Below are positions 8,009 to 19,007 of a stretch of 64,000 bases of DNA, in pieces. Source of the stretch: Streptomyces sp. NRRL B-1347 (GTDB lineage: Bacteria > Actinomycetota > Actinomycetes > Streptomycetales > Streptomycetaceae); NCBI RefSeq assembly GCF_000720325.1, contig NZ_JOJM01000004.1, positions 310,001 through 374,000 on the forward strand, read 5' to 3'. The notes beneath the pieces are model-generated. The model did not search any database. It worked only from the letters and a program-made list of their open reading frames with translations, and was not told the DNA's origin. Within the stretch, counting starts at the first letter, position 1. Each line of letters opens with the position of its first letter. The position numbers were made by a program, and so were the translations under genes.

Positions 8009-9283
8009 TCAGATCCCGTCGTCCGGACGCTTGTTGACCTTCAGGTTCTTGGGGATGGCAGGCAGCAGCCGCTGCTTCGACGACACCTCGCGGATGGCGC
8101 GGGGGTCGGTGAACGTCTCCGGGCGGGCGGGGCGGAAGGTGAGGCCCGGGCCGCCCTTGCGCAGGTTGCCGCCCTTGGGGGAGAGGCCGCCCAGGGCGGG
8201 GAGCCGGTAGGCGGGGGCCTTGCGCAGGGCCTGCTCGAGGAACGCGGCGGTCAGCTGCGCGGCCTGGGCGCGCGCGACGGCCGGCGACGCGACCTTGGCG
8301 GGCTTGCAGGGGCCGATCCCGCCGCCCTTGTCGGTGGCGGCGAGATTGGTGTTGATCATCCGGTGGCCGGTGCCCGCGAGCAGCACGTCCGCCGCGACCT
8401 TCGTCGAGCCCGACCTCGCGAGCGCCTTCATCGTCGCGCGCCCGGCCTGCGCCTGGACGTCCTCGTCGCAGGCGCCCCGGATGTTGAGCACGGGGACCTT
8501 GTGCGGCGCGGGCTCGGCGTTCTCGGCGGGCTCGATGGCCACGGTGCCGAAGAGCCCGGCGCGCTTGGCCGCCTTGGGGGACAGGACGTAGCCGCCGCCC
8601 CGGCTGTGCCCGACCAGGCCGACGCGGGAGGTGTCGATCCGGCCCTTGACCCCGGGGATCCTCAGGCCGTGGTCGACGCCCTTGTTGAGGTCGGAGAGCA
8701 GTCGCAGATGGGCGCTGACCAGATCGGTGTAGCCCTTGGTGGGGTCGGTCTCGCCGCCCCACCAGATCTCCGGCGAGACGACGTCGATGGACACGGCGGC
8801 GAACCCCTTGCGCGTGAGCGCCTGCACGACGTGCGACAGGCCCACGTCCTGGCGCAGATAGTCGGGGCCAAGACCGCGCTCCGGCTTCCCGGGCTTGGCG
8901 CAGACCAGCGGCCAGTGGGTCTTGACGGGGTTGCGGGCGACGACGTCGGAGGCGTCCTTGGTGGTCACGCAGTTGTGGTGGGTGCCGTGCAGCACGACGA
9001 CCACCGGGTGGGGCCCCTTGCCCTTGGGCATCCCGAGCACGCCGTGGACCTGGGACGGGTTGCCCGCCGTCCGGCCTCCGGTGATCTTGAGGAGGCCGGG
9101 GGCGAGCCGATAGCTGGTCAGGCTCGCCGCGTTGCTCGTGGTCCCGGCGGCGGTGGCCGCTCGCGGGGAGGCGGGCTTGCCGGGTGCCGCAGCCTGGGCG
9201 GCGGCGGTGCCGCAGGTGAGCGTCAGGGCGAAGGCGGCGGAGGCGGCCGTGAGGTGCGCCGCCCGGCGGATTGCAGTGGTCAT
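8009..9283 (-). CDS. Secreted alpha/beta hydrolase
   Basis: 424 aa from ATG 9283. The N-terminus is a Sec signal peptide (RRAAHLTAASAAFALTLT, cleavage near AAAQAAA). The fold is shown by VVVVLHGTHHNC (oxyanion region), the nucleophile elbow VGHSRGGGY and a late GTGHRMINTN segment that may carry the catalytic His. It resembles secreted dienelactone-hydrolase or lipase-like proteins of streptomycetes, and an esterase on a polymeric or lipid substrate is plausible. The ribosome site is weak. It is divergent from the TetR gene, and the perfect palindrome at 9431-9446 lies in the shared promoter region, so TetR control of this gene is likely. Confidence 0.85.
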   Translation of the reverse strand: MTTAIRRAAHLTAASAAFALTLTCGTAAAQAAAPGKPASPRAATAAGTTSNAASLTSYRLAPGLLKITGGRTAGNPSQVHGVLGMPKGKGPHPVVVVLHGTHHNCVTTKDASDVVARNPVKTHWPLVCAKPGKPERGLGPDYLRQDVGLSHVVQALTRKGFAAVSIDVVSPEIWWGGETDPTKGYTDLVSAHLRLLSDLNKGVDHGLRIPGVKGRIDTSRVGLVGHSRGGGYVLSPKAAKRAGLFGTVAIEPAENAEPAPHKVPVLNIRGACDEDVQAQAGRATMKALARSGSTKVAADVLLAGTGHRMINTNLAATDKGGGIGPCKPAKVASPAVARAQAAQLTAAFLEQALRKAPAYRLPALGGLSPKGGNLRKGGPGLTFRPARPETFTDPRAIREVSSKQRLLPAIPKNLKVNKRPDDGI

Positions 9284-9430
9284 GGCTGAGAGGACGGCGG
9301 AATGGGAGGGTGCGTTCCCTTCGCTGCCCGGCTTCCCCGCTCCGATCGCGTGGCTGACGCCTCGGCTCCCTGCCTGGTCAGAGGGGTGCGCCGGACCCAC
9401 CCTTGACCGTATCCAGACCCATCCCTAAAT

Positions 9431-9446
9431 TTAGAGAGCTCTCTAA
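9431..9446. promoter_or_regulatory. Probable TetR operator
   Basis: TTAGAGAGCTCTCTAA is a perfect 16-base palindrome. It lies in an AT-rich patch within GC-rich DNA, 44 bases before the TetR start and about 150 bases before the divergent hydrolase start. Position and symmetry are typical of a TetR-family autoregulatory site. The assignment is inferred from context. Confidence 0.75.
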
Positions 9447-9489
9447 GTTCACGAGAATTCCGGACGGCACAAGGAAGGGGCGTGGGCTC

Positions 9490-10125
9490 ATGCGGCCGGT
9501 CGAAGGGGGACTGCGTGAACGGCACAAGGCCCAGCGGCGCGGCCGGATCCTCGAAGCGACGCGCGAACTCCTCCGGGACGGCCCGGAATCGGTGATCAGC
9601 ACCGAGCGGATCGCCGAGCGGGCGGAGGTCGCCCCGGCCACCGTGTACAACCTGATCGGACCGCGCGACAAGATCTGGGAGGCGCTCGCCGACGGCTTCA
9701 TGGACGAACTGGAGCGCCGTCTGGAGACTTGCCGCCGGGAGACTCCGGGCGGCGGCCCGAGGGCGGTCGTCCGGACGACCGTCGAACTGTTCGTGGGCGA
9801 CCCGGTCGTGTCGCGGCGCATGGTGCGCGAGTGGGAGGCGAGCGGCCTCGTGTTCGCCCGCAGCCCGCTCGTCCAGCTCCGCCGGGCGCTGGCGGACGCC
9901 CGGACGCGAGGGGTGCTGCGCGCCGACGTCGACACGGACGCGCTGGCCTCCGCCGTCGGCACCTCGTGCGTGGGCGCGCTGCACCAGTGGGTCGCCGCCC
10001 TGATCGACGACGACCGGTTCCTCGCCCGTGCCCTGTTCGCCCTTGACGTCGTACTCGCCGCGGCGGCCGCGGACCCCCACCGGGACGAACTCCTGTCGCC
10101 GCTGCGGACCCGGGGCGCGCCGTGA
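9490..10125 (+). CDS. TetR family transcriptional regulator
   Basis: 211 aa. The N-terminal HTH is clear: RRGRILEATRELL, then ISTERIAERAEVAPATVYNLIGPRDKIWEAL. A ligand-binding C-terminal domain follows. I chose ATG 9490 (GGAAGG upstream) over a TTG at 9403, because the longer form would run through the palindromic operator. The stop overlaps the next gene by four bases (GTGA), so it is co-transcribed and coupled with an alpha/beta hydrolase. Autorepression at 9431-9446 and control of the divergent secreted hydrolase are the likely roles. The inducer is unknown. Confidence 0.9.
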   Translation: MRPVEGGLRERHKAQRRGRILEATRELLRDGPESVISTERIAERAEVAPATVYNLIGPRDKIWEALADGFMDELERRLETCRRETPGGGPRAVVRTTVELFVGDPVVSRRMVREWEASGLVFARSPLVQLRRALADARTRGVLRADVDTDALASAVGTSCVGALHQWVAALIDDDRFLARALFALDVVLAAAAADPHRDELLSPLRTRGAP

Positions 10126-11021
10126 CGGCCGGCGCCCTGCCCCGGAGGTTCGTGGGCCGCGGCGGGATCCGGCTCGTGGCCGACGTGTGGGGCGAGGCGT
10201 CGTCGCCGCCCCTCGTCCTGCTGCACGGCGGCGGCCAGACACGGCACGCCTGGGACCGGACGGGCCCGCGGCTGGCCGCCCTGGGCTGGCGGGTCGTCGC
10301 CCCCGACCTGCGCGGACACGGCACCAGCGACTGGTCGGCCGACGGCGACTACGACCTCGACCTGTTCGCCGACGACGTACGGGCGCTCGTCGCCGAGCTT
10401 GGCGAGCGGCCCGTGGTGGTCGGCGCCTCGCTCGGCGGCATCAGCGCGCTGCTCGCCGCAGGAGAGGCACCCGCGGCGGCGGTGCGCGCGCTGGTGCTCG
10501 TCGACGTCGCCCACCGGCCGGACCACCGCGGGGTACGCCGGATCATGGAGTTCGCGCGCGCCCGACCGGACGGGTTCGCCAGCGTGGGCGAGGCGGCCGA
10601 TGCGGTGTCCGCCTACCTTCCGCACCGCCCCCGCCCGCACGACCCCGAGGGGATACGGAAGAACCTGCGGCGCCACGGCGATCGCTGGGTCTGGCACTGG
10701 GACCCCCGGATGCTCGACGGCTTCGCGGCCCGGCCGGACCCGCCCGGCAGGGCGGAGCGCCTCCTCGCCGCCGCCCGCAGGGCCGCCCTGCCGACCCTCC
10801 TCGTGCGCGGCGGCGTCAGCGACGTGGTGGGCGCGGACATCGCCGACGAGTTCTGCGCCGGGGTTCCCCACGTACGGCGCGTCGACGTGGGCGACGCGGG
10901 GCACATGGTGGTCGGTGACCGGAACGAGCACTTCATCGACGCGATCGTCCCGTTCCTGGAGGGTCTGGAGGGCCTGGAGGAGGACGTGGAGGCGGACTTG
11001 GCGGACCTGGGGGACTCGTAA
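10122..11021 (+). CDS. Alpha/beta hydrolase in TetR operon
   Basis: 299 aa. Full hydrolase fold: VLLHGGGQTRHAWD (oxyanion hole), DLRGHGTSDW, nucleophile elbow VGASLGG and C-terminal GHMVVGDRN with the catalytic His. No signal peptide, so cytoplasmic. It starts with GTG overlapping the TetR stop. The C-terminal tail is an acidic leucine-rich repeat (LEGLEGLEEDVEADLADL) encoded by repetitive GGAGG/GGACCTGG DNA, probably an expansion without catalytic function. It probably acts on the TetR inducer or a related ester, amide or epoxide; the substrate is not predictable. Confidence 0.87.
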   Translation: MTAGALPRRFVGRGGIRLVADVWGEASSPPLVLLHGGGQTRHAWDRTGPRLAALGWRVVAPDLRGHGTSDWSADGDYDLDLFADDVRALVAELGERPVVVGASLGGISALLAAGEAPAAAVRALVLVDVAHRPDHRGVRRIMEFARARPDGFASVGEAADAVSAYLPHRPRPHDPEGIRKNLRRHGDRWVWHWDPRMLDGFAARPDPPGRAERLLAAARRAALPTLLVRGGVSDVVGADIADEFCAGVPHVRRVDVGDAGHMVVGDRNEHFIDAIVPFLEGLEGLEEDVEADLADLGDS

Positions 11022-11121
11022 GACCTGGAGAGGGCCGAGCGGGCGGAAGTGTGTTCGCCAGTCGAGTGAATGACCGCGGCCGCGTGTGCGCGAGTGCGCG
11101 GGGCCGGGACATGTGGAAGGC

Positions 11122-12645
11122 ATGCCCCGATCCCGTGCTTGTCGAAGTGTGCTGGTCAGCGCCGTCTCCACGGTCCCCTTGGCACTGCTCCCCGCAGCCC
11201 CCGCCGACGCCTCCGAGCCCGTCCCGCGCGACGAGGTGCGGCGGCTCACCGTCGCCGTCGACAAGCGGGACTACGCCGACTTGTGCGAGCGCCCGCGCGA
11301 AGGGCGGCCGCGTGAGTACACCGTGCGGTTCTTCCCGGACGTGGAGGTCAGGGCCGTCGCCGAGCGCATCGAGCCCGCGGACGCCGCCGGCACGGTCAGC
11401 TTCTCCGGGCACGAGGCGGGCCGGCCCGAGCGGACCGTGTTCCTCCACGTCACCGGAGCCTGCGCGGCAGGCGACGACCCCGTGATGGTCGACGCGACGT
11501 ACGACCGCGGCGACCGGGTCTTCAGGATCGCGCCGCTGCGCACCGAACCCGGCAAGGCCCTGGTGACCGAGGAGAACCCGGCCCTGCGCGAACGCCCCGA
11601 CGGTGACGACGCCGACGAGCAGTACACCCCGCCGGGCGGCGGCACCGCGGGCCCGCCGCGGCGGGCGGCGGCCGAGAACCCGGTCGTCATCGACATGGTC
11701 GTCGGCTGGACCCCGCGCGCCGAGTGGGCCGTCGGCGGCGTCGACGGCATGCTCAACCGCGTCGCGTACGCCGAGGCCGCGATCAACCAGGCGTTCGCCG
11801 ACAGCGGGGTGAAGGCGAGCGTCGACATCGTGGACACCTACCGCGCGCCCTACTACGGCGAGGAGAAGGCCGCCACGGTCCACGAGAAGCTGTCCAATCC
11901 GCGCGAGCCCCAACTCGGTGCGGAAGCCGCCCGGCTCCGCGAGAAGTACGGCGCCGACCTCGTCGGCATGATCGTGCAGGTGCCGAGCGGGGCGAGCACC
12001 GGACAGGGCAGCCTGCCGATGCCACCGACTGCCAAGACCGACGACCAGGCCTACTCGGTCACCGACGTCCACTCCATCGTGGACTGGTACAACTTCGGCC
12101 ACGAGGTCGGCCACAACCTGGGCCTGTTCCACGACCGCGCTACCCTCGACGAGCAGCTGGGCGGCCAGGACTACCGGCCCTACCTCTCCGCCCCGTACGG
12201 CACCGGGTACGTCACCCCCGACCGGCGCTGGCACACGCTCATGGCCTACTCCTCCGCCTGCGGCCGGTCCTGCACGGCGGTCAACCAGTACTCCAACACC
12301 CACAACACCTGGTGGGGCCAGCCGCTCGGCGACCGGTACAACAACAACGCGCTGCTCGCCCAGCAGACCACCCCGATCGTCGCCGCCTACCGCGAGCCCG
12401 CCAAGCCCCGGCTCCGCCACGGCCTGACCCTGGGCACCGCCCCCGCGGGCGGCGGCACGGTCCGCCCCACCACCTGGGGCCCCTACCGCCCGGGCACCGG
12501 CGTCACCGTCACCGCCACTCCCAAGCCCGGCTACCGCTTCACCGGCTGGACCCTCGACGGCGAGCGGCACCACCACACCCACCCGTCGTTCTTCCTCACC
12601 ATGGACCGGAACCGGTCCCTGACGGCGGAGTTCGCCCGCATGTGA
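11122..12645 (+). CDS. Secreted zinc metalloprotease with C-terminal bacterial repeat domain
   Basis: 507 aa from ATG 11122. A Sec signal peptide (VLVSAVSTVPLALLPAAPADA) is followed by a propeptide-like region. The metzincin-type zinc site HEVGHNLGLFHD (HExxHxxGxxH, about bases 12101-12136) and a downstream TLMAYSSACG, which may be the Met-turn, mark the catalytic domain. Cysteines nearby (CGRSC) suggest a disulfide. The C-terminal 70 residues form a repeat unit of the InlB/Listeria-Bacteroides type (VTVTATPKPGYRFTGWTLDG), common on cell-surface or secreted proteins. The protease is probably extracellular; the substrate is unknown. Confidence 0.9.
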   Translation: MPRSRACRSVLVSAVSTVPLALLPAAPADASEPVPRDEVRRLTVAVDKRDYADLCERPREGRPREYTVRFFPDVEVRAVAERIEPADAAGTVSFSGHEAGRPERTVFLHVTGACAAGDDPVMVDATYDRGDRVFRIAPLRTEPGKALVTEENPALRERPDGDDADEQYTPPGGGTAGPPRRAAAENPVVIDMVVGWTPRAEWAVGGVDGMLNRVAYAEAAINQAFADSGVKASVDIVDTYRAPYYGEEKAATVHEKLSNPREPQLGAEAARLREKYGADLVGMIVQVPSGASTGQGSLPMPPTAKTDDQAYSVTDVHSIVDWYNFGHEVGHNLGLFHDRATLDEQLGGQDYRPYLSAPYGTGYVTPDRRWHTLMAYSSACGRSCTAVNQYSNTHNTWWGQPLGDRYNNNALLAQQTTPIVAAYREPAKPRLRHGLTLGTAPAGGGTVRPTTWGPYRPGTGVTVTATPKPGYRFTGWTLDGERHHHTHPSFFLTMDRNRSLTAEFARM

Positions 12646-12681
12646 GGAGCGCCGCGGACTCCGACTACCGTGGAACCTCCT

Positions 12682-13437
12682 ATGGATCCCCTGGCCGAAC
12701 TGGACGCCCGCGTCACCCGGTGCGCGGCCTGCCCGCGCCTCGTCGCGTGGCGCGAGGAGGTCGGGCGGGTGAAGCGGGCCGCGTATCAGGACTGGACGTA
12801 CTGGGCGCGGCCGGTGCCCGGGTTCGGGCCGCCGGACGCCTCGCTGCTCGTCATCGGGCTCGCGCCCGCGGCGCACGGCGGCAACAGGACCGGCCGGATG
12901 TTCACCGGCGACCGCTCCGGCGACGTCCTGTACGCGGCGCTCCACGAGCTGGGGCTCGCGTCGAGTCCGCTGGCGGTGTCCCTGGACGACGGGCTGACGC
13001 TGCGCGGCGTACGGGTGACATCGCCGGTGCACTGCGCGCCGCCGGAGAACAAGCCGACGCCGGAGGAGCGGGACACCTGCAGGCCCTGGCTCGTACGGGA
13101 GTTGGAGCTGCTCGCGCCCCGGCTGCGGGCGGCGGTGGTCCTCGGGGCGTTCGGCTGGCAGGCGGCCCTGCCCGCGTTCGCCGAGGCCGGGTGGCGGGTG
13201 CCGAGGCCGCGCCCGCGGTTCGCGCACGGCGCCCGCGTCACCCTGGAGCGCGGCACACCGGCCGCGGACGGCTCGGGCCCGGTCACCCTGTACGGCTGCT
13301 TCCACGTCAGCCAGCGCAACACGTTCACCGGCAGGCTGACCCCGGAGATGCTCCGGGACGTGCTGCGGGAGGCGGCGGGCGAGGCGTGCCTGCCGCCGTA
13401 CGCGCCGCCCGACTCCCCTCCGCCCGCGCCCGGTTGA
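12682..13437 (+). CDS. Uracil-DNA glycosylase, family 5 (UDGb)
   Basis: 251 aa. Removes uracil and other deaminated bases from DNA, the first step of base-excision repair. The family-5 signature GLAPAAHGGNRTGRMFTGD (about residues 58-76) is intact and has no polar catalytic residue in motif A, as is typical of UDGb. Cysteines at RCAACPR, SPVHCAPPENKP and RDTC fit a [4Fe-4S] cluster. The C-terminal motif GCFHVSQRNTFTGRLT contains the conserved HxSxxN element. I prefer ATG 12682 over GTG 12670. It ends six bases before the stop of the convergent UvrA-like gene. Confidence 0.92.
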   Translation: MDPLAELDARVTRCAACPRLVAWREEVGRVKRAAYQDWTYWARPVPGFGPPDASLLVIGLAPAAHGGNRTGRMFTGDRSGDVLYAALHELGLASSPLAVSLDDGLTLRGVRVTSPVHCAPPENKPTPEERDTCRPWLVRELELLAPRLRAAVVLGAFGWQAALPAFAEAGWRVPRPRPRFAHGARVTLERGTPAADGSGPVTLYGCFHVSQRNTFTGRLTPEMLRDVLREAAGEACLPPYAPPDSPPPAPG

Positions 13438-13443
13438 CCGGCG

Positions 13444-15828
<2,385 letters not shown>

Positions 15829-15955
15829 CGTCTCTCCGTCCGTCTCCGCGGGACCGCCCGCGCGGCTCCGCCTCTGTCGCCTGGCTCGTTCCGACCGGCG
15901 GAGCCCCCCGCGGCGATGGGCCGGGACCCTACCGCAGGGGGCCTTCGGCGGGGCC

Positions 15956-16369
15956 CTACTGCTTGCGGGGCTGGTTGAAGCGGAGCATGTTGCCCGCCGG
16001 GTCGCGGAAGGCGCAGTCGCGCACGCCGTACGGCTGGTCCATGGGTTCCTGGAGCACGTCGGCGCCCGCGGCCCGGATGCGTTCGAAGGTGGCGTCGACG
16101 TCGTCGGTCGTGAAGATCACGCCGCGCAGCAGGCCCTTGGCGAGCAGTTCCGCCATCGCCTGCCGGTCGGCCGGGGCGGCGTTGGGGTCCGCCAGCGGCG
16201 GCTCCAGGACGATCTCCACGTCCTGGGCGGGGGAGCCGACGGTCACCCAGCGCATCCCCTCGAACCCGACGTCGTTGCGGACCTCCATGCCGAGGACGTC
16301 GCGGTAGAAGGCGAGCGCCTTGTCGTGGTCGTCGACTGCGATGAAGCACTGCGAGAGCTTGATGTCCAT
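15956..16369 (-). CDS. VOC family protein (glyoxalase/dioxygenase fold)
   Basis: 137 aa with the paired beta-alpha-beta-beta-beta modules of the vicinal oxygen chelate superfamily. It starts SQCFIAVDDHDKALAFYRDVLGMEV and ends DCAFRDPAGNMLRFNQP, the usual C-terminal metal-site strand. It probably binds a small molecule, acting as a lyase, dioxygenase or resistance protein; the exact reaction cannot be told. It lies nine bases downstream of the AraC gene and is clearly in one operon with it. AraC-VOC pairs are common in streptomycetes. Confidence 0.85.
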   Translation of the reverse strand: MDIKLSQCFIAVDDHDKALAFYRDVLGMEVRNDVGFEGMRWVTVGSPAQDVEIVLEPPLADPNAAPADRQAMAELLAKGLLRGVIFTTDDVDATFERIRAAGADVLQEPMDQPYGVRDCAFRDPAGNMLRFNQPRKQ

Positions 16370-16378
16370 GCCTCGACG

Positions 16379-16942
16379 CTACGAGGAGCCGCCCGAATCC
16401 GCTTCTCCGATCGTGACCGGATTCCCGGCGGCCCGCGAAGCGCCGTCCTCGCGCGCGGCCCGGTCGCGTGCCGGGCCCGTCTCCCGCTCGCGTGCCGGGC
16501 CCGCCTTCGGCTCGCGTGCCGGGCCCGCCGTCTGTTCGAGCGCGGGCTCCCCGTTCCTGAGCGGCCGCGTGTGGACCTTGGCGACGCACGCCGGGATCGC
16601 GGCGCCCGCCCCGTGGTCCCGAGCCCGGTACGCGCTCGGCGACTCGCCGACCAGCTCGGTGAAGCGCGAGCTGAACGACCCGAGCGAGGTACAGCCGACC
16701 GCGAAGCACACCTCGGTGACGCTCATGTCGCCGCGCCGCAGCAGCGCCTTCGCCCGCTCGATGCGGCGGGTCATGAGGTAGTTGTACGGCGTCTCCCCGT
16801 AGGCGGCACGGAAGCTGCGCGAGAAGTGGCCGGACGACATCAAGGCGACCTTCGCGAGCGCCGGGACGTCCAGCGGCCGCGCGTAGTCACGGTCCATCAC
16901 GTCCTTCGCGCGGCGCAGCCGCACCAGGTCCTCCAGGTTCAT
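16379..16942 (-). CDS. AraC family regulator with repetitive C-terminal tail
   Basis: 187 aa. The AraC DNA-binding domain with two HTH motifs is at the N-terminus (about residues 1-105: VPALAKVALMSSGHFSRSF and MSVTEVCFAVGCTSLGSFS). No sensor domain precedes it. The C-terminal tail is low-complexity, with three tandem eight-residue units of the form AGPAREPK encoded by a 24-base DNA repeat (about 16463-16530). The start is ATG 16942. The gene overlies the VOC gene with nine bases between, so it probably controls its own operon. The tail may have expanded by slippage. Confidence 0.85.
   Translation of the reverse strand: MNLEDLVRLRRAKDVMDRDYARPLDVPALAKVALMSSGHFSRSFRAAYGETPYNYLMTRRIERAKALLRRGDMSVTEVCFAVGCTSLGSFSSRFTELVGESPSAYRARDHGAGAAIPACVAKVHTRPLRNGEPALEQTAGPAREPKAGPARERETGPARDRAAREDGASRAAGNPVTIGEADSGGSS
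16463..16530. repeat. Three-copy 24-base tandem repeat inside AraC gene
   Basis: The core TCGCGTGCCGGGCCCG begins near 16464, 16488 and 16512, a period of exactly 24 bases that keeps the reading frame. Units diverge by a few bases. It encodes the AGPARxxx octapeptide tail of the AraC protein. Confidence 0.8.
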
Positions 16943-17148
16943 GCCCACAGCATCGCACGGGGCCGCCGCTGCACCCCCTCCCTGACCTGCTGCTCCCGGG
17001 GGACCACGGAGCCGAGCGGGTTGTGCGCTGGCGTGCCAACTCCTGGGCGCGGGACGAAAAGTCGGGCCGCCCGACCGGTCGTAGCTTCCTGGTGTGCCGA
17101 GCCGCGGACGCGGTCGGCGCACCAGCGACCGCTTCGAAAGGACCCCTC

Positions 17149-17811
17149 ATGTTCGACGTCACCAAGGTGCAGGCCGCCCCGAGCTCGGACCTGCTCACGC
17201 CCGACAACTCGGTCATGCTCTTCGTGGACCACCAGCCGCAGATGTTCTTCGGCACCGGCAGCGGCGACCGCTCCTCGATCATCAACAGCACCGTGGGTCT
17301 GGCCAAGGCCGCCCGGGCGTTCGACGTCCCGGCCGTCCTGACCACCGTCGCCGCCGAGTCCTTCTCCGGCCCCCTGCTGCCGCAGCTCGCCGAGGTGTTC
17401 CCCGGGCACGACGTCGTCGACCGCACGTCCATGAACGCCTGGGAGGACGACGCGCTCGTGGCGGCCGTCAAGGCGACGGGGCGCAAGAAGATCATCCTGT
17501 CCGGCCTGTGGACCGAGGTCTGCCTGGTGCTGCCCGCCCTCTCCGCGATCGAGCAGGGCTACGAGGTGTACGTCGTCTCCGACGCCTCCGGCGGCGTCAG
17601 CCAGGCCGCCCACGAGCACGCCCTGCAGCGGATGATCGCCGCCGGCGCGGTCCCGGTGACCTGGGTCCAGGTCCTCCTGGAGCTCCAGCGCGACTGGGCC
17701 CGCCAGGAGACGTACGGCGCCGTCATGGAGATCGTCAAGGCCCACGCGGGCGCGTACGGCCTGGGCGTCGTGTACGCGCAGAGCATCCTCGGCGCGCACG
17801 CGGCGGGCTGA
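17149..17811 (+). CDS. Isochorismatase-fold cysteine hydrolase (YcaC-like)
   Basis: 220 aa. Matches the isochorismatase superfamily: catalytic Asp27 in LFVDHQPQMFF and nucleophile Cys125 in ILSGLWTEVCLVL, followed by the ASGGVSQAAHEHAL segment typical of the YcaC-like group. It is cytoplasmic and probably hydrolyses an amide or ester. The start ATG 17149 has AAAGGA upstream. It is the first gene of a long plus-strand run (DoxX, Dps, flavoprotein, amidohydrolase). The divergent AraC gene is about 200 bases away and could be its regulator. Family call firm, substrate unknown. Confidence 0.9.
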   Translation: MFDVTKVQAAPSSDLLTPDNSVMLFVDHQPQMFFGTGSGDRSSIINSTVGLAKAARAFDVPAVLTTVAAESFSGPLLPQLAEVFPGHDVVDRTSMNAWEDDALVAAVKATGRKKIILSGLWTEVCLVLPALSAIEQGYEVYVVSDASGGVSQAAHEHALQRMIAAGAVPVTWVQVLLELQRDWARQETYGAVMEIVKAHAGAYGLGVVYAQSILGAHAAG

Positions 17812-17816
17812 CCGCC

Positions 17817-18338
17817 TTGGACACCGGCATCCTGCTCCTGCGCCTCCTCGCGGGCCTGCTCGTCGCGGGCCACGGGGTGCAGAAGATCAGCTCGCACCTC
17901 GGCGGCAAGGGCCTCGAGGGCGGCACGGAGGAGTTCCGCGCCGACGGCTTCCGGGGCGGTGTCCTCACCGCCCTCGCGGCGGGCGGCGGCCAGATCGGAT
18001 CGGGCCTGCTGCTCGCCGCGGGGCTCCTGACCCCGCTCGCCGCGACCGGGGCGATCGGCGTCATGACGGTCGCGCTCACCGTGAAGTGGCGCAACGGCCT
18101 CTGGGTGCAGAACGACGGCTACGAGTACCCGCTCGTCCTCATCGGCACCGCCGCCGCCCTCGCGGCCACCGGGCCCGGCGACTGGTCCCTCGACGCGGCC
18201 CTCGGCCTCACGCCGTACCCGCTGTGGTGGGCGGCCGCCGCCCTCGCGGCCGGTCTCGGCAGCGGGCTGCTCACGCGGCTCGTCCTGCACCGGCCGACCC
18301 CGGTGCCGCCGGGGACCGCCGCGCCCGGCGCGGGCTGA
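17817..18338 (+). CDS. DoxX family membrane protein
   Basis: 173 aa with four hydrophobic segments: LLLRLLAGLLVAGHGVQKI (residues 7-25), the GQIGSGLLLAAGLLTPLAA region, IGVMTVALTV and a C-terminal WWAAAALAAGLGSGLLTRL. The GHGVQK element in the first helix is typical of DoxX. No ATG is available near the start. TTG 17817 is most likely, five bases after the isochorismatase stop; CTG 17808 is the alternative. DoxX proteins have been linked to thiol and redox stress complexes in actinobacteria, which fits the Dps and flavin reductase downstream. Confidence 0.82.
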   Translation: MDTGILLLRLLAGLLVAGHGVQKISSHLGGKGLEGGTEEFRADGFRGGVLTALAAGGGQIGSGLLLAAGLLTPLAATGAIGVMTVALTVKWRNGLWVQNDGYEYPLVLIGTAAALAATGPGDWSLDAALGLTPYPLWWAAAALAAGLGSGLLTRLVLHRPTPVPPGTAAPGAG

Positions 18339-18422
18339 GCACGCCCCACAGACCGGGCCCGGCCGCTCCGAACCCCCGACCGGACGGCCGGGCCCACCCA
18401 CCATCCCGACCAGGAGCACCTG

Positions 18423-19007
18423 ATGGACACCACGACCACCCCCGCCACGCGCGGCGGCGGACAGCCGCTGCTGCACCAGAAGGGCGCCGAGACCCAGGCC
18501 TTCGGCACGCTCAAGCAGCTGCCGATCGGCCTCGGCCACGACACCCGCATGTACGCCTGCCAGCGCCTGAACCGCGTACTTGCCGACACGCAGATCCTGT
18601 ACTCCCTCTACAAGAAGCACCACTGGCTGATGCGCGGGGCGACCTTCTACTCGCTCCACCTCATGCTGGACAAGCACGCCGAGGCCCAACTGGCCCTCGT
18701 GGACGAGCTCGCCGAGCGCGTCCAGAGCCTCGGCGGCGTCGCCGTCGGAGACCCGCGGCACGTCGCGGAGCTGACCGTCGTCCCCCGGCCGCCGGACGGC
18801 GTGGAGCAGGTCCCCGTCATGCTGTCGCGCCTCCTCGACGCGCACGAGCGGATCCTGATCGACGCGCGGGACGCCGCCGCCCGGCTCTCCGCCGAGGGCG
18901 ACGAGGGCAGCGCCGACCTGCTCGTCTCCGACGTCATCCGCACCGGCGAGGCGCAGGTGTGGTTCCTCGCCGAGCACCTCGTCGACACGCCTCTGGTGCG
19001 CGGCTGA
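18423..19007 (+). CDS. Dps family ferritin-like DNA-binding protein
   Basis: 194 aa. The Dps ferroxidase pattern is visible: KKHHWLMRGATFYSLHLMLDKHAEAQLALVDELAER (in pieces His66/67, His79, Asp83 and the following acidic helix). An extended N-terminal tail of about 40 residues precedes the bundle. Such tails often contribute to DNA binding. It should form dodecamers, oxidise Fe2+ with H2O2 and protect DNA. The ribosome site AGGAG lies six bases before ATG. The stop shares one base with the next start (TGATG), so it is coupled with the flavoprotein gene. Confidence 0.9.
   Translation: MDTTTTPATRGGGQPLLHQKGAETQAFGTLKQLPIGLGHDTRMYACQRLNRVLADTQILYSLYKKHHWLMRGATFYSLHLMLDKHAEAQLALVDELAERVQSLGGVAVGDPRHVAELTVVPRPPDGVEQVPVMLSRLLDAHERILIDARDAAARLSAEGDEGSADLLVSDVIRTGEAQVWFLAEHLVDTPLVRG

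Noticed and set aside
16463..16530. Tandem repeat considered as a CRISPR array
   Set aside because: The units are directly adjacent, have no unique spacers and are inside a coding frame.
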